A stretch of 64,000 nucleotides of DNA from Burkholderiales bacterium (GTDB taxonomy: Bacteria; Pseudomonadota; Gammaproteobacteria; Burkholderiales; Burkholderiaceae_C), in the NCBI GenBank assembly GCA_016213325.1, contig JACRAY010000017.1:62001-126000 (forward strand). Reading direction: 5' to 3'. The number at the start of each line of letters is the position of its first letter. Positions within the stretch are counted from its first letter, which is position 1. The notes beneath the pieces are model-generated. The model searched no databases and was not told where the DNA came from. It saw only the letters and a list, made by a program, of their open reading frames with translations. Below, one piece after another: positions 28,291 to 37,918 of the stretch. A program made the position numbers and the translations under genes.

Positions 28291-31158
28291 TTATTTCGTC
28301 AGGACGAAGCCCTTCAGCTTCGCGAATGCGGCATCAACCAGCGCCTTCTGCTGCTCCGCATGCAGGTGCGCATAGCCCACCGCCGGCGAAGCCGAGGCCG
28401 CGCGGCCGGCGTAGCCGAGCTTCTGGCCTTCCTGCATGTTCTCGTGGATGTTGTGCTGGATGAAGAACCACGCACCCTGGTTCTGCGGCTCGTCCTGGCA
28501 CCACACGAGGTCGGTGGCGTTCGGGTACTTCTTCAGCTCCGACGCGAACACCTTGTGCGGGAACGGGTAGAGCTGTTCCACGCGCAGGATCGCCACGTCG
28601 TCCGCGCCCTTTTCCTCGCGCTTCTTGGCCAGGTCGTAATACACCTTGCCCGAGCACACCACGATGCGCTTGACCTTGTCGGCCCTGATCTCCTTGTTCT
28701 CGGGGATCACGGTCTGGAAGCCGCCCTTGGTGAATTCGGCCAGCGGCGAGGTGGCGTCCTTGTGCCGCAGCAGCGACTTGGGGGTCATGATCACCAAAGG
28801 CTTGCGCAGCGGCCGGATCATCTGGCGGCGCAGCAGGTGGAAGATCTGGCTGGCCGTGGTGGGCTGGCACACCTGGATGTTGGTGTCGGCCGACAGCTGC
28901 ATGAAGCGCTCGAGCCGCGCCGAGCTGTGCTCGGGGCCCTGGCCTTCGTAGCCGTGCGGCAGCATCAGCGTGATGCCGTTGACGCGGCCCCACTTGACCT
29001 CGCCCGAGGCGATGAACTGGTCGATGACCACCTGCGCTCCGTTCACGAAGTCGCCGAACTGCGCTTCCCAGATCACCAGCGTGTTCGGGTCGTTCGACGC
29101 GTAGCCGTACTCGAAGCCCAGCACCGCCTCTTCGGACAGGATCGAGTCGATCACCACGAACGGCGCCTGCCCGTCGGCCACGTTCTGCAGCGGGACGTAG
29201 GTCCCTTCGTCGAATTTCTCGCGCTTCTGGTCGTGCAGCACCGCGTGGCGGTGCGTGAACGTTCCGCGCCCGCAGTCCTCGCCGGACAGGCGCACCGGGT
29301 AGCCGCTGGCGACCAGCGAGGCGAACGCCATGTGCTCGCCCATGCCCCAGTCGACGTTGGCCTCGCCGCGGCCCATCGCCGCGCGGTCGTCGAGCACCTT
29401 GCGCACCAGCGTGTGCACCGTGAAGGTGCCGGGCACCGTGGTGATCCGCTCGGCCAGGCGCTTCCACTCGGCCAGCGGGATCGCCGTGTCGGCCGCGTCC
29501 GTCCACTTGCGGTTGAGGAAAGGGGTCCAGTCGACCGCGTACTTGCTCTTGAAGTTGGTCAGCACCGGGTCGACCGTGTGCTTGCCCTGGTCCATGGCCG
29601 CGCGGTAGGCCTTTACCATGTCGTCGCCCAGCGTCTCGCCCAGGCCCTGCGCCGCCAGCTTGTCCGCGTACAGCTTGCGCGTGCCGGGATGCTGGGCGAT
29701 CTTCTTGTACATGAGCGGCTGCGTGAGCGCCGGCGTGTCCTGCTCGTTGTGGCCCAGTTTGCGGAAGCAGATGATGTCGACCACCACGTCCTTGCCGAAC
29801 TCCATGCGGTATTCGACGGCCAGCTGGGTGGCCAGCACCACGGCCTCGGGGTCGTCGCCGTTCACGTGCAGCACCGGCGCCTCGATCATCTTCACCACGT
29901 CGGTGCAGTACAGCGTGGAGCGGCTGTCGCGCGGGTCGGACGTGGTGAAGCCGATCTGGTTGTTGATGACGATGTGCACCGTGCCGCCGGTGAAGTAGCC
30001 GCGCGTCTCGGCCAGCGCCAGAGTTTCCATCACCACGCCCTGGCCGGCGAAGGCGGCGTCGCCGTGCACCTGCACCGGCAGCACCTGCTTGCCCCCGGGG
30101 TCGGCACGGCGGTCCATGCGCGCGCGCACCGAGCCTTCGACCACGGGGTTCACGATTTCCAGGTGCGACGGGTTGAAGGCCAGCGACAGGTGCACCGGGC
30201 CGCCGGGGGTCGACACGTCGGAGCTGAAGCCCTGGTGGTACTTCACGTCGCCGGCCGGCAGGTCTTCGCGGGCGGTGTGGTCGAACTCCGCAAACAGGTC
30301 GGCGGGCATCTTGCCCATGATGTTGACCAGCACGTTCAGGCGGCCGCGGTGGGCCATGCCGATCACGATCTCCTGCACGCCCTTGGCACCCGCCTGCTTG
30401 ATGACCTCGTCCAGCGAGGGGATGAAGCTCTCGCCGCCTTCCAGCGAAAAGCGCTTCTGGCCGACGTACTTGGTGTGCAGGAAGCGCTCCAGGCCCTCGG
30501 CCGCCGTCACGCGGTCGAGGATGTGCTTCTTCTTCTCGGTGCTGAAACTGGGCTTGCTGCGGATCGACTCCAGCTTCTGCTGCCACCAGCGCTTGCGCGC
30601 CTGGTCGCTGATGTACATGTACTCGGCGCCGATGCTGCCGCAGTACGTCTCGCGCAGAGCGTTCGTCAGCTCGCGCAGCGTCATCGTGTCCTTGCCGAAG
30701 AACGTGTTGCTGATGTTGAACACGAACTCCTGGTCGGCGTCGGTGAAGCCGTAGAACGAGGCTTCGAGCTCGGGGATCTTCTCGCGCTCGGCGCGCTTCA
30801 GCGGGTCCAGGTCGGCCCAGCGGGCGCCCACGTTGCGGTACGCGGCGATCAGCTGCTGGACGGCGGTGCGCTTGCGGCCCAGCTCCGAGTCGGCGTCGGT
30901 GGCCACCACGATCGGCGTGGCGCCCTGCTTGGCCCGGTCGGCGAAGGCGTTGACCACCGGCAGGTGGGGCACGTCCTTGGCGTTGCTGCCGTCGACGGCC
31001 GGCACGTTCTGCAGCGCGTCGAAGTAGTCGCGCCAGATCTCGGGGACGCTGGTGGGGTCGGCCAGGTAGTTTTCGTACATCTCCTCCACGTACGGCGCGT
31101 TGCCGCCGAAGAGGTACGAATTGCTCCGGTAGGCCGTATAGACGGTGGAGTCACTCAT
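28291..31158 (-). CDS. sucA: 2-oxoglutarate dehydrogenase E1 component
   Basis: 955 aa. The N-terminal subunit-binding stretch ([22 protein letters not shown]) and the thiamine-diphosphate domains are present: [29 protein letters not shown], and the E1o segment [19 protein letters not shown]. It decarboxylates 2-oxoglutarate and succinylates the lipoyl group of OdhB in the TCA cycle. It is first in the sucA-odhB-lpd operon. The 159-base region upstream to soxZ presumably holds the promoter; I could not pick a convincing one. Confidence 0.97.
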   Translation of the reverse strand: MSDSTVYTAYRSNSYLFGGNAPYVEEMYENYLADPTSVPEIWRDYFDALQNVPAVDGSNAKDVPHLPVVNAFADRAKQGATPIVVATDADSELGRKRTAVQQLIAAYRNVGARWADLDPLKRAEREKIPELEASFYGFTDADQEFVFNISNTFFGKDTMTLRELTNALRETYCGSIGAEYMYISDQARKRWWQQKLESIRSKPSFSTEKKKHILDRVTAAEGLERFLHTKYVGQKRFSLEGGESFIPSLDEVIKQAGAKGVQEIVIGMAHRGRLNVLVNIMGKMPADLFAEFDHTAREDLPAGDVKYHQGFSSDVSTPGGPVHLSLAFNPSHLEIVNPVVEGSVRARMDRRADPGGKQVLPVQVHGDAAFAGQGVVMETLALAETRGYFTGGTVHIVINNQIGFTTSDPRDSRSTLYCTDVVKMIEAPVLHVNGDDPEAVVLATQLAVEYRMEFGKDVVVDIICFRKLGHNEQDTPALTQPLMYKKIAQHPGTRKLYADKLAAQGLGETLGDDMVKAYRAAMDQGKHTVDPVLTNFKSKYAVDWTPFLNRKWTDAADTAIPLAEWKRLAERITTVPGTFTVHTLVRKVLDDRAAMGRGEANVDWGMGEHMAFASLVASGYPVRLSGEDCGRGTFTHRHAVLHDQKREKFDEGTYVPLQNVADGQAPFVVIDSILSEEAVLGFEYGYASNDPNTLVIWEAQFGDFVNGAQVVIDQFIASGEVKWGRVNGITLMLPHGYEGQGPEHSSARLERFMQLSADTNIQVCQPTTASQIFHLLRRQMIRPLRKPLVIMTPKSLLRHKDATSPLAEFTKGGFQTVIPENKEIRADKVKRIVVCSGKVYYDLAKKREEKGADDVAILRVEQLYPFPHKVFASELKKYPNATDLVWCQDEPQNQGAWFFIQHNIHENMQEGQKLGYAGRAASASPAVGYAHLHAEQQKALVDAAFAKLKGFVLTK

Positions 31159-31317
31159 GTTTCGCTACTTTCTGCCTCCCTGGGGGAAGCATGAGCTGGT
31201 TGAAAAACCTCCCGCGGCACGGCTGAACCGGTTGGCGGACGCGACTGTGGCTGGAAGGGCCCTGTGCGGCCGCAATTCTGCCATCGATTGCTTACGGCTG
31301 CCTATCCGGGGCCGGAT

Positions 31318-31629
31318 TCAGGCGATCACGGCCTCGTCGGTGCGGCGCGCGCCCCGGTTGTCGACCCATGTGATGGCGACCTTCTCCCCGGCCTTGCCCC
31401 CCTTGAAACTGAACTGCACGAAGGGATTCTTCGAAACCGCGGTGCCCCATTGCGCGCTCATGACCACGCGGCCGTTGTGCGTGGCCTGCACCGACTGGAT
31501 GAACCACGCCGGGATCACCCTGCCGGCGTCGTCCTTGCGCTGGCCGCTTTCCATCTCGTGGGCGAGCAGGGCCCGCACCACGGTCTTGTCGCCCTGGACC
31601 TGCGCGCGGATGCGGCTGGCTTCGGTCAT
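31318..31629 (-). CDS. soxZ: Sulfur carrier complex protein SoxZ (first copy)
   Basis: 103 aa with no signal peptide, as usual for SoxZ, which is exported with SoxY. Family signatures are HEMESGQRKDDAGRVIPAWF and NPFVQFSFKGGKAGEKVAITWVDNRG. SoxZ partners SoxY, the carrier of sulfur intermediates in periplasmic thiosulfate oxidation. The ATG overlaps the soxY stop by four bases. No soxB, soxCD or soxXA is adjacent; a second, more divergent soxYZ pair lies at 44610-45369. Confidence 0.92.
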   Translation of the reverse strand: MTEASRIRAQVQGDKTVVRALLAHEMESGQRKDDAGRVIPAWFIQSVQATHNGRVVMSAQWGTAVSKNPFVQFSFKGGKAGEKVAITWVDNRGARRTDEAVIA

Positions 31630-32069
31630 GCCGCGCAGCCCCCGAGCGTGACGGTGACGTTCCTCACCGCATAGAGCCAGCGGTCGCCCGCGCGCGCCAG
31701 CGCATAAACGCGCGACGACTCGCCCATCTTCAGGTGCAGGGTGAACGACGGGTCGGTGCCGGCCGGCACGTCGAACAGGGCGGCCAGCGGAAAGGGGTTT
31801 TTCTCGACGACGAAGGCGACCTGTGTCGTGCCGGGCACCCGGCTCTCGGCCGCGAAGCGCACCGACGTGCCGTTCTCGGCGATCTCGGGCGCCTGCAGGA
31901 AGGCAACGTCCTTGCTCTCCTGTGCCACGCCGCCGCCGAGCGCCTTCACCACGTCGGCGAATGTCCTGGCCGAAAAGGCATTGCGGTTCCATCCCGGGGC
32001 GTCGGCCGCCCGCGCCGGCAGCCAGCCGGCTGCCGCCGCGGCCCCCAGCACGAAATCGCGTCTTTGCAT
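31626..32069 (-). CDS. soxY: Sulfur carrier protein SoxY (first copy)
   Basis: 147 aa. A twin-arginine-type leader (MQRRDFVLGAAAAAGWLPARA) fits Tat export of folded SoxYZ. The body matches SoxY (FADVVKALGGG ... PFPLAALFDVPAG). The C-terminal swinging arm ends LGGCAA, with the substrate-carrying Cys145 third from the end; the textbook ending is GGCGG, so the last two residues differ. It is five bases downstream of prpE in the same direction and coupled to soxZ. Confidence 0.9.
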   Translation of the reverse strand: MQRRDFVLGAAAAAGWLPARAADAPGWNRNAFSARTFADVVKALGGGVAQESKDVAFLQAPEIAENGTSVRFAAESRVPGTTQVAFVVEKNPFPLAALFDVPAGTDPSFTLHLKMGESSRVYALARAGDRWLYAVRNVTVTLGGCAA

Positions 32070-32074
32070 GCCTC

Positions 32075-33967
32075 CTATTGGACCATGTCCCGGATCTGCT
32101 GCAGGGCCGAGGGGTCTTCGATGGTCGTCAGGTCCCCGGCGTCGCGCCCTTCGCAGACCGCCTGTATCGCGCGGCGCAGCAGCTTGCCGCTGCGCGTCTT
32201 GGGCAGCGCCGTCACGAAACGCACGCGGGCGGGCCGCGCCACCGCGCCGAGCTGCTGCTCGACCAGCTTCATCACTTCGCCTTCGAGCCTGAGCTTGGCC
32301 GCCTCGTCGGTGAGGCCCGACGCATCCTTGGCGACGGCGAACGCCATCGCCACCTGCCCCTTCAGCGAGTCGGCCACGCCGACCACGGCCACCTCGGCCA
32401 CGTTGGGGTGGCTGGATATGCTCTCCTCGATCTCGCGCGTGCCGAGCCGGTGGCCGGCTACGTTGATCACGTCGTCGGTGCGGCCGAGGATGAAGAAGTA
32501 GCCGTCCTCGTCGCGGATGCCCCAGTCGAACGTGCTGTACACGAGGCGGTTGGGAATGCTCTTCCAGTAGGTGTTGACGAAGCGCTCGTCGTCGCCCCAG
32601 ACGGTCTGCATGCAGCCGGGCGGCAGCGGCCCCTCGATGGCCACCACGCCCTTTTTGCCGGCACCCGTGAGCTCCTCGCCCGTGTTCTCGTCGAACAGCT
32701 TCACCGAGTAGCCGTACACGGCCTTGCCGGGGCTGCCGAACTTGGAAGGCGCCGGCTCCACGCCGTTGCAGATGGACAGGATCGGCCAGCCCGTTTCGGT
32801 CTGCCAGTAGTTGTCGATGATGGGGCGGCCCAGCCCGTCGGCGATCCATTGCGCCGTCGGCTCGTCCAGCGGCTCGCCGGCGAGGAACAGCGCGCGCAGG
32901 CTCGACAGGTCGTACTTCTTCAGGAAGGCAGGGTCCTGCTTCTTCAGCACCCGCACCGCCGTGGGCGCGCTGAACATCGAGGTCACCTGGTACTTCTCGA
33001 CCAGGCTCCACCAGATGCCGGCATCCGGGCGGATCGGCAGGCCCTCGTACATGATGGTCGCCATGCCCGCGATGAGCGGCCCGTAGACGATGTAGCTGTG
33101 GCCCACCACCCAGCCGATGTCGCTGGTGGAGAAGTAGGTCTCGCCCGCCTTGCCGAGGAAAATGTCCTTCATGCTCGATGCCAGCGCCACGGCATAGCCG
33201 CCGGTATCGCGCTGCACGCCCTTGGGCCGGCCGGTGGTGCCGCTGGTATAGAGGATGTAGCTGGGGTGCGCGGCATCCACCCATTCGCACGGGACCTGCG
33301 CTTCGAGGTGCTGCTCGCGCAGCGGTGCGTAGTCGTGGTCGCGCCCGCCCGTTCGTTCCATGGGCGCCAGCCCCCGGTCGACCAGCAGCACCGAGCCGGG
33401 CTTGTGCTTCGACAGGCGGATCGCCTCGTCCAGCAGCGGCTTGTACGCCATCACCTTGCCGGCACGCGAGCCCGCGTCGGCGCTGACGATGACCTTGGGC
33501 GTCGCGTCCTCGATGCGCGAGGCGAGCGAGACGGACGCGAAACCGCCGAACACCACCGAGTGGATGGCGCCGATGCGAACGCACGCCAGCATGGCGAAAG
33601 CGGCCTCCGGGATCATCGGCATGTAGATCAGCACGCGGTCGCCCTTGCCCACGCCCAGGGACTTCAGCACCGCGGCCATGCGCTGCACCTCGGCTTGCAG
33701 CTCGGAGAAGGTGTAGATCTTTTCCTGGTCCGTTTCCGTGGACACGTAGATCAGCGCGCGCTGGTCGCCCCGCCCGGCTGCCACATGGCGGTCCACCGCG
33801 TTGTGGCAAAGGTTGAGCGTGCCCCCGGCGAACCACTTGGAGAATGGCGGGCTGGAGTTGTCGCACACCTGCCGGGGCGGCGCCTGCCAGTCGACCAGGC
33901 GAGCCTGTTCGGCCCAGAATGCGTCACGCTCCTCGATCGAGCGGCGGTGGAAGTCTGCGTAGCCCAT
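32075..33967 (-). CDS. prpE: Propionate--CoA ligase PrpE
   Basis: 630 aa, acyl-CoA synthetase of the acetyl/propionyl-CoA type. AMP-binding YTSGTTGRPKGVQRD, NYWQTETGWPI and the C-terminal catalytic Lys in KTRSGKLLRR. The N-terminal GYADFHRRSIEERDAFWAEQ and the PKGVQRDTGGYAVAL segment favour PrpE over Acs. It makes propionyl-CoA via propionyl-AMP. A TAGGAG ribosome-binding site lies about 7 bases upstream of 33967. No prpB, prpC or acn gene is nearby. The soxYZ pair follows after 5 bases, an odd but close pairing. Confidence 0.9.
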   Translation of the reverse strand: MGYADFHRRSIEERDAFWAEQARLVDWQAPPRQVCDNSSPPFSKWFAGGTLNLCHNAVDRHVAAGRGDQRALIYVSTETDQEKIYTFSELQAEVQRMAAVLKSLGVGKGDRVLIYMPMIPEAAFAMLACVRIGAIHSVVFGGFASVSLASRIEDATPKVIVSADAGSRAGKVMAYKPLLDEAIRLSKHKPGSVLLVDRGLAPMERTGGRDHDYAPLREQHLEAQVPCEWVDAAHPSYILYTSGTTGRPKGVQRDTGGYAVALASSMKDIFLGKAGETYFSTSDIGWVVGHSYIVYGPLIAGMATIMYEGLPIRPDAGIWWSLVEKYQVTSMFSAPTAVRVLKKQDPAFLKKYDLSSLRALFLAGEPLDEPTAQWIADGLGRPIIDNYWQTETGWPILSICNGVEPAPSKFGSPGKAVYGYSVKLFDENTGEELTGAGKKGVVAIEGPLPPGCMQTVWGDDERFVNTYWKSIPNRLVYSTFDWGIRDEDGYFFILGRTDDVINVAGHRLGTREIEESISSHPNVAEVAVVGVADSLKGQVAMAFAVAKDASGLTDEAAKLRLEGEVMKLVEQQLGAVARPARVRFVTALPKTRSGKLLRRAIQAVCEGRDAGDLTTIEDPSALQQIRDMVQ

Positions 33968-34052
33968 GGCCGGTCTCCTAATCGTTTTCGGTTGCGCCGC
34001 ATTGGGAATCACGGCGCTTGCCGGGACCTGACACGAGGCGCGCAGCGTCAGC

Positions 34053-34646
34053 CTATTTGACCAGCGTCAATACGTCCCTGAATCGGGGATGTTCCGCAGT
34101 CTTGAGCCACTCGAAGGCGACCATCTCGGTGGTCACCAGCTCGGCCCCCGCCGCGGCGAGCCGGTCGAAAGCAGCGTCCCGGTTGCGTTCGGTGCGCGAC
34201 GTGCAGGCATCGGTGACGACCCAGACGTCGAATTCCAGCTCGATGAGCCCCAGCGCGGTCTGCAGCAGGCAGACGTGGGCCTCGCAGCCTGCGAGCACGA
34301 CGCTGCTGCGCTCGGGTGCGTTCGCCTTCTGCAGGTGTTTGGGCATGCTGCGCGCGTTGCCGCCCGCGGGCCGCGCCGGCGGCCGCAGGCGGCCGGCCAG
34401 CGCGTGCGACCCGTCGAAGGCCATCTTGGTGACCACCGTCGCGCCCACCGCCTGCAACGCCTCGACGGTGGGACCGAGCCCTGCGGGGTTTTCCTCGGTG
34501 ATCCAGGCAGGCACCTCGAGCAGCCCCGCGACCTGGCCCAGGCGCAGGGCGTTGGCCACGGCGGCCTCGCCGTCGTGCATGGCCGGCATCAGCTGGCGCT
34601 GGTAGTCCACCAGCACCAGCTGGCTGTCGTCGGCTTCCAGGAGCAT
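34053..34646 (-). CDS. Isochorismatase-family cysteine hydrolase
   Basis: 197 aa. The expected catalytic triad is visible: Asp14 in VLVDYQ, Lys74 in VVTKMAFD and Cys126 in GCEAHVC. It resembles the YcaC-like branch of uncertain substrate. An Arg/Pro/Gly-rich stretch (about 85-112) sits between the lysine and the cysteine. It is cytosolic. An AGAGGAA ribosome-binding site precedes the ATG. It is 85 bases upstream of prpE in the same direction, so co-transcription is possible. Confidence 0.88.
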   Translation of the reverse strand: MLLEADDSQLVLVDYQRQLMPAMHDGEAAVANALRLGQVAGLLEVPAWITEENPAGLGPTVEALQAVGATVVTKMAFDGSHALAGRLRPPARPAGGNARSMPKHLQKANAPERSSVVLAGCEAHVCLLQTALGLIELEFDVWVVTDACTSRTERNRDAAFDRLAAAGAELVTTEMVAFEWLKTAEHPRFRDVLTLVK

Positions 34647-34681
34647 CGGGGTTCCTCTTTCGAACCCCGATTATGGGCGTA

Positions 34682-35476
34682 TCAATGTCCCGAAGGCGGC
34701 AGGCTCATGGGACGCGAGTGGCGCTCGCGCTGGCGCTGCATCTCGCGGTGGCGGCGCAGTTCGCGCGAGCGCTGGTCGGCCATGCGCGCCGAGGTCGCCA
34801 AGTGCAGGTCGCCCACGCTGTCATCGCCGGGCTGCACGGCCCGGCACAGGATGTCGGGCACCAGCACGATCTCGCTGTCGCCGGCGTCGAACTCGATGCG
34901 GCTGGGCTTGCCCAGCACGCGCTTCACGGCCGCTTCGGCCTTCTCCTGCGAGTGGCCCGGCAGCAGCACGGCAAACTGCGTGCGGCCCGTGCGGGCCGCC
35001 AGGCCCCGCGCGCCGGCCAGCACGCGGATGCGGTCCACCACGCGCTGCTGCAGCTTGCGGCTGGTCTCGCGGCCGTAGATCTCGTTGACTTCCAGGAGGT
35101 CGCTGAACTCCAGCACCACGAGGGCGCCGGCCCCACCCGATTGCGCCAGCATCGCGTCGCCGGCGCGGGCCAGGCCCATCGAGTTGTGCAGGCCGCTGCG
35201 CGCATCGATCCAGCCGCGCAACTCGGCCTGCCGCCGCTCGGCCGCCGTGCCGGCTTGCAGTGCGGCCGACCCCACGGCCGCGCAGGCGAGGGCCAGTGCC
35301 GCGACCAGTGCGGCGTTGGCTTCGGCCAGGGTGGCAACGATGGCCAGGCCCAGGGCCACCATGCCCAGCGTGGCGCCCGCCAGCCGCAGTGCGCGCGGGA
35401 TGGCGCGAGCAGGCAGGGGGTCCCAGTCGGGGTCGAGGGCGCCCAGGACGGCGGTAGGTTGGAATGCGGGGTTCAC
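34682..35476 (-). CDS. Membrane protein with degenerate GGDEF domain
   Basis: 264 aa, GTG start with GGAG upstream. Two adjacent hydrophobic segments (about 28-75) precede a GGDEF-fold domain (DARSGLHNSMGLARAG ... VVDRIRVLAGARGLAARTG). At the place of the catalytic GG(D/E)EF loop it reads GRTQF before AVLLPG, so diguanylate cyclase activity is unlikely. The C-terminus is Arg/Gln-rich. It could be a c-di-GMP or GTP sensor, or a structural remnant. It sits between the cysteine hydrolase and the histidine kinase, all on the minus strand. Confidence 0.8.
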   Translation of the reverse strand: MNPAFQPTAVLGALDPDWDPLPARAIPRALRLAGATLGMVALGLAIVATLAEANAALVAALALACAAVGSAALQAGTAAERRQAELRGWIDARSGLHNSMGLARAGDAMLAQSGGAGALVVLEFSDLLEVNEIYGRETSRKLQQRVVDRIRVLAGARGLAARTGRTQFAVLLPGHSQEKAEAAVKRVLGKPSRIEFDAGDSEIVLVPDILCRAVQPGDDSVGDLHLATSARMADQRSRELRRHREMQRQRERHSRPMSLPPSGH

Positions 35477-35576
35477 GATCAGCCTCTCCTGCGGTTGTTT
35501 CGGCGCGATCCTTGCGCGCTGGTTGCAATCACAACATGTGCTTACCGCTGGAAACTAGGCAAAAGCGTCCTGCGCT

Positions 35577-37787
35577 TTAGGGATTTGGCTTAAGAGTGAA
35601 ACTGAACGTCGCCCCGCGTCCCGGCCGGGAAGCGGCACTGACACTGCCGCCATGGCGCGTGACGATGCGGTGCACCGTGGCGAGCCCGATGCCCGTGCCT
35701 TCGAAGTCTGCCGCGCCGTGCAGGCGCTGGAAGGCCTTGAACAGCTTGTCGGCGTAGGTCATGTCGAAGCCCGCGCCGTTGTCCGAAACGTAATAGGTGG
35801 TGCTGCCGTCCGGCTGCGCGCTGGCGCCCACCTCGATGCGTGCGCGGGGCACCCGCGAAGTGAACTTCCACGCATTGCCCACGAGGTTGTCCATGACGAT
35901 CGCCAGCAGGCGCGCGTCGCCGGTGCAGGGCATCGGCTCCTGCACCGCGAAGTCGACTTCGCGCTCGGGATACCGCTGGCGCAGCCGGTCGGCAGCGCGC
36001 TTCGCCGGCACCGACAGGTCGAAGGGCTCGGTCACCAGTTCGGCGCGCGTCACGCGCGCCAGCGCCAGCAGGTCGTCGATGAGCTGCGCCATCTGGCGCG
36101 TGTTCTCGCGGATGCGGTCGAGGTAGTGGCGCGCCTGCCCGTCCAGCCGGTCCGAATGGCGCGAGGTCAGGGCGCGGCCGAAGCCGTCGATCACCTGCAG
36201 CGGCGCGCGCAGGTCGTGCGACACCGAGTACGAGAACGACTCGAGCTCCTCGTTGGCCACCGCCAGCTCGCGCGTGCGCTCCTCCACCCGCCGCTCCAGC
36301 GTCTCGTTCATCGTCTGCAGCGCCTCCTGGGCGAGCAGGCGTTCGGTGACGTCGTGCGCCAGCACCATGCGCGCCGGCCTGCCGTCGTAGTCGAGCGCGT
36401 GCGAGGTCACCTCCACGTGGATCAGGCTGCCGTCGCGCCGCCGGTGCAGCCAGATGTCGGGGCCGCCCAGCACCTTGCCCGCCTGCAGCGCCAGCCGCCG
36501 GTGCAGCGCCTCGACGTCATGCGCCGGCCGGATGTCCTCGATGCTCATGGCCAGGAACTCCTGGCGCGAGTAGCCGTAGTGCGCCACCGCCGCGTCGTTC
36601 ACGGTAAGGAAGCGCAGCGTCTGCGTGTCGAACACCCACATCGGGTGCGGGTTCGACTCGAAGAGCGACCGGTAGCGCTGCTCGCTGTCCCTGAGCGAGC
36701 GCTCGGCGTGCCAGGCATCGGTGATGTCGGAGAACACGATCACCGAGCCCGTCGGCGCCTGGCCGGGCCGCTGCATCGGCCGCGCACTGCCCTGGATAAC
36801 GATCGTGCGGCCGCACGCCAGCTCGCCGCTGATTTCATGCCTGAACTCGCCGTCGGCCAGCCAGTCGAGCGCCTCGCGGAAGCTGCGGCCCCGCACCTGC
36901 AGGCCCGGCAGGATGCGGTGGGCGGCGCGATTGACGTGCACGAAGCGCCCGCGCGCGTCGACCACCAGCACGCCTTCGGCCATGCTCTCCAGCACCGATT
37001 CGAGCAGGTGGTTCTGGTGCTCCAGTTCGGCCAGTGCACCATCGCGCTGCACCGCGCGTTCGGCCAGCCGGCGCGCCATTTCGTGCACCCTGGCATGCAG
37101 TTCCCCCAGCTCGCGCAGCCTGGCCCCAGGTGGCGGCACGTCGAGCCGCTGGTCTTCCTGCGCCAGCGCATCCACGCGGTCCAGCAGCCGCCGCATGGGA
37201 CCGAGCAGCACCCGGTCGGCGAACGCCCAGGCCAGCCCCGCGCCCAGCAGCGCGATCAGGGCAATCAACCCCAGCTGGGTGCGCAGGCGCTGCGACGAGG
37301 GCGCCAGCAGCTCGCGGGCAGCAATGAGCCCTGCCACGTGCACGCGGCCGTGTCCCGGCAGGCCTACCGGCTGCAGCGCGAACAGCCACTCCTGGCCCTG
37401 TACATCGCGGCTGCGGCCGGAGCGCGCCCGCCCCTCGAGCAGGGCCGTGCGCAGGAAGCCGGGGGGCAGGTCGCTGCCCGCAGCCGGTGCCATCGGTCCC
37501 GCACCACCCAGCACCACGCCCCGGGCGTCCGCGACGAGCAGCGTGGTGTCGGCAGGAATGCTCAACCTGCGCAGCACTTCGCTGGTCTCGAGCTGCCTGG
37601 CACTCTGGGCATGGCGTTCCTGGTGCGCGGCAGCCAGCTCGACCAGTGACTTCAGGCTGGCCTCGGCGCGCAGCAGGCGCGTGCGCTGTTCGGCCAGCGA
37701 AGCCTGGACCACGACGGCGAACACCGGCGCGATCGCGATCAGCACGAGCATGATCAGTGCGGCCCTCAGGCCGATTACACGCTTCAT
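35577..37787 (-). CDS. PAS-domain sensor histidine kinase
   Basis: 736 aa from the ATG at 37787. Two transmembrane helices (about 6-28 and 180-205) flank a periplasmic sensor domain, followed by a HAMP-like linker, two PAS domains (LESVLESMAEGVLVVDARG and RYRSLFESNPHPMWVFD), a coiled coil, HisKA with phosphoacceptor in SYSVSHDLRAPLQ, and HATPase with DNLVGNAWKF and GTGIGLATVHRI. It resembles bacteriophytochrome-like or hybrid kinases. It is divergent from the REC-kinase gene at 37919, with which it may form a phosphorelay. Confidence 0.9.
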   Translation of the reverse strand: MKRVIGLRAALIMLVLIAIAPVFAVVVQASLAEQRTRLLRAEASLKSLVELAAAHQERHAQSARQLETSEVLRRLSIPADTTLLVADARGVVLGGAGPMAPAAGSDLPPGFLRTALLEGRARSGRSRDVQGQEWLFALQPVGLPGHGRVHVAGLIAARELLAPSSQRLRTQLGLIALIALLGAGLAWAFADRVLLGPMRRLLDRVDALAQEDQRLDVPPPGARLRELGELHARVHEMARRLAERAVQRDGALAELEHQNHLLESVLESMAEGVLVVDARGRFVHVNRAAHRILPGLQVRGRSFREALDWLADGEFRHEISGELACGRTIVIQGSARPMQRPGQAPTGSVIVFSDITDAWHAERSLRDSEQRYRSLFESNPHPMWVFDTQTLRFLTVNDAAVAHYGYSRQEFLAMSIEDIRPAHDVEALHRRLALQAGKVLGGPDIWLHRRRDGSLIHVEVTSHALDYDGRPARMVLAHDVTERLLAQEALQTMNETLERRVEERTRELAVANEELESFSYSVSHDLRAPLQVIDGFGRALTSRHSDRLDGQARHYLDRIRENTRQMAQLIDDLLALARVTRAELVTEPFDLSVPAKRAADRLRQRYPEREVDFAVQEPMPCTGDARLLAIVMDNLVGNAWKFTSRVPRARIEVGASAQPDGSTTYYVSDNGAGFDMTYADKLFKAFQRLHGAADFEGTGIGLATVHRIVTRHGGSVSAASRPGRGATFSFTLKPNP

Positions 37788-37918
37788 CACTCCCTGTCTT
37801 TTTGCCTGCCCCACCGGAGTGTATGTCTCTGGACAGCAGCCGGGGTTAAGTACAAAGGTATCAGCCGCACAGGCGTGGGGATGTGACTACACTGCATGCG
37901 AAGTCCACGCACCCGCCG

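Noticed and set aside
31159..31317. Promoter of the sucA-odhB-lpd operon in the 159-base gap
   Set aside because: No -35/-10 pair with acceptable spacing was convincing on the minus strand.
32075..33967. Acetyl-CoA synthetase (Acs) in place of PrpE
   Set aside because: N-terminal and core segments fit propionate--CoA ligase better; a sequence search would settle it.
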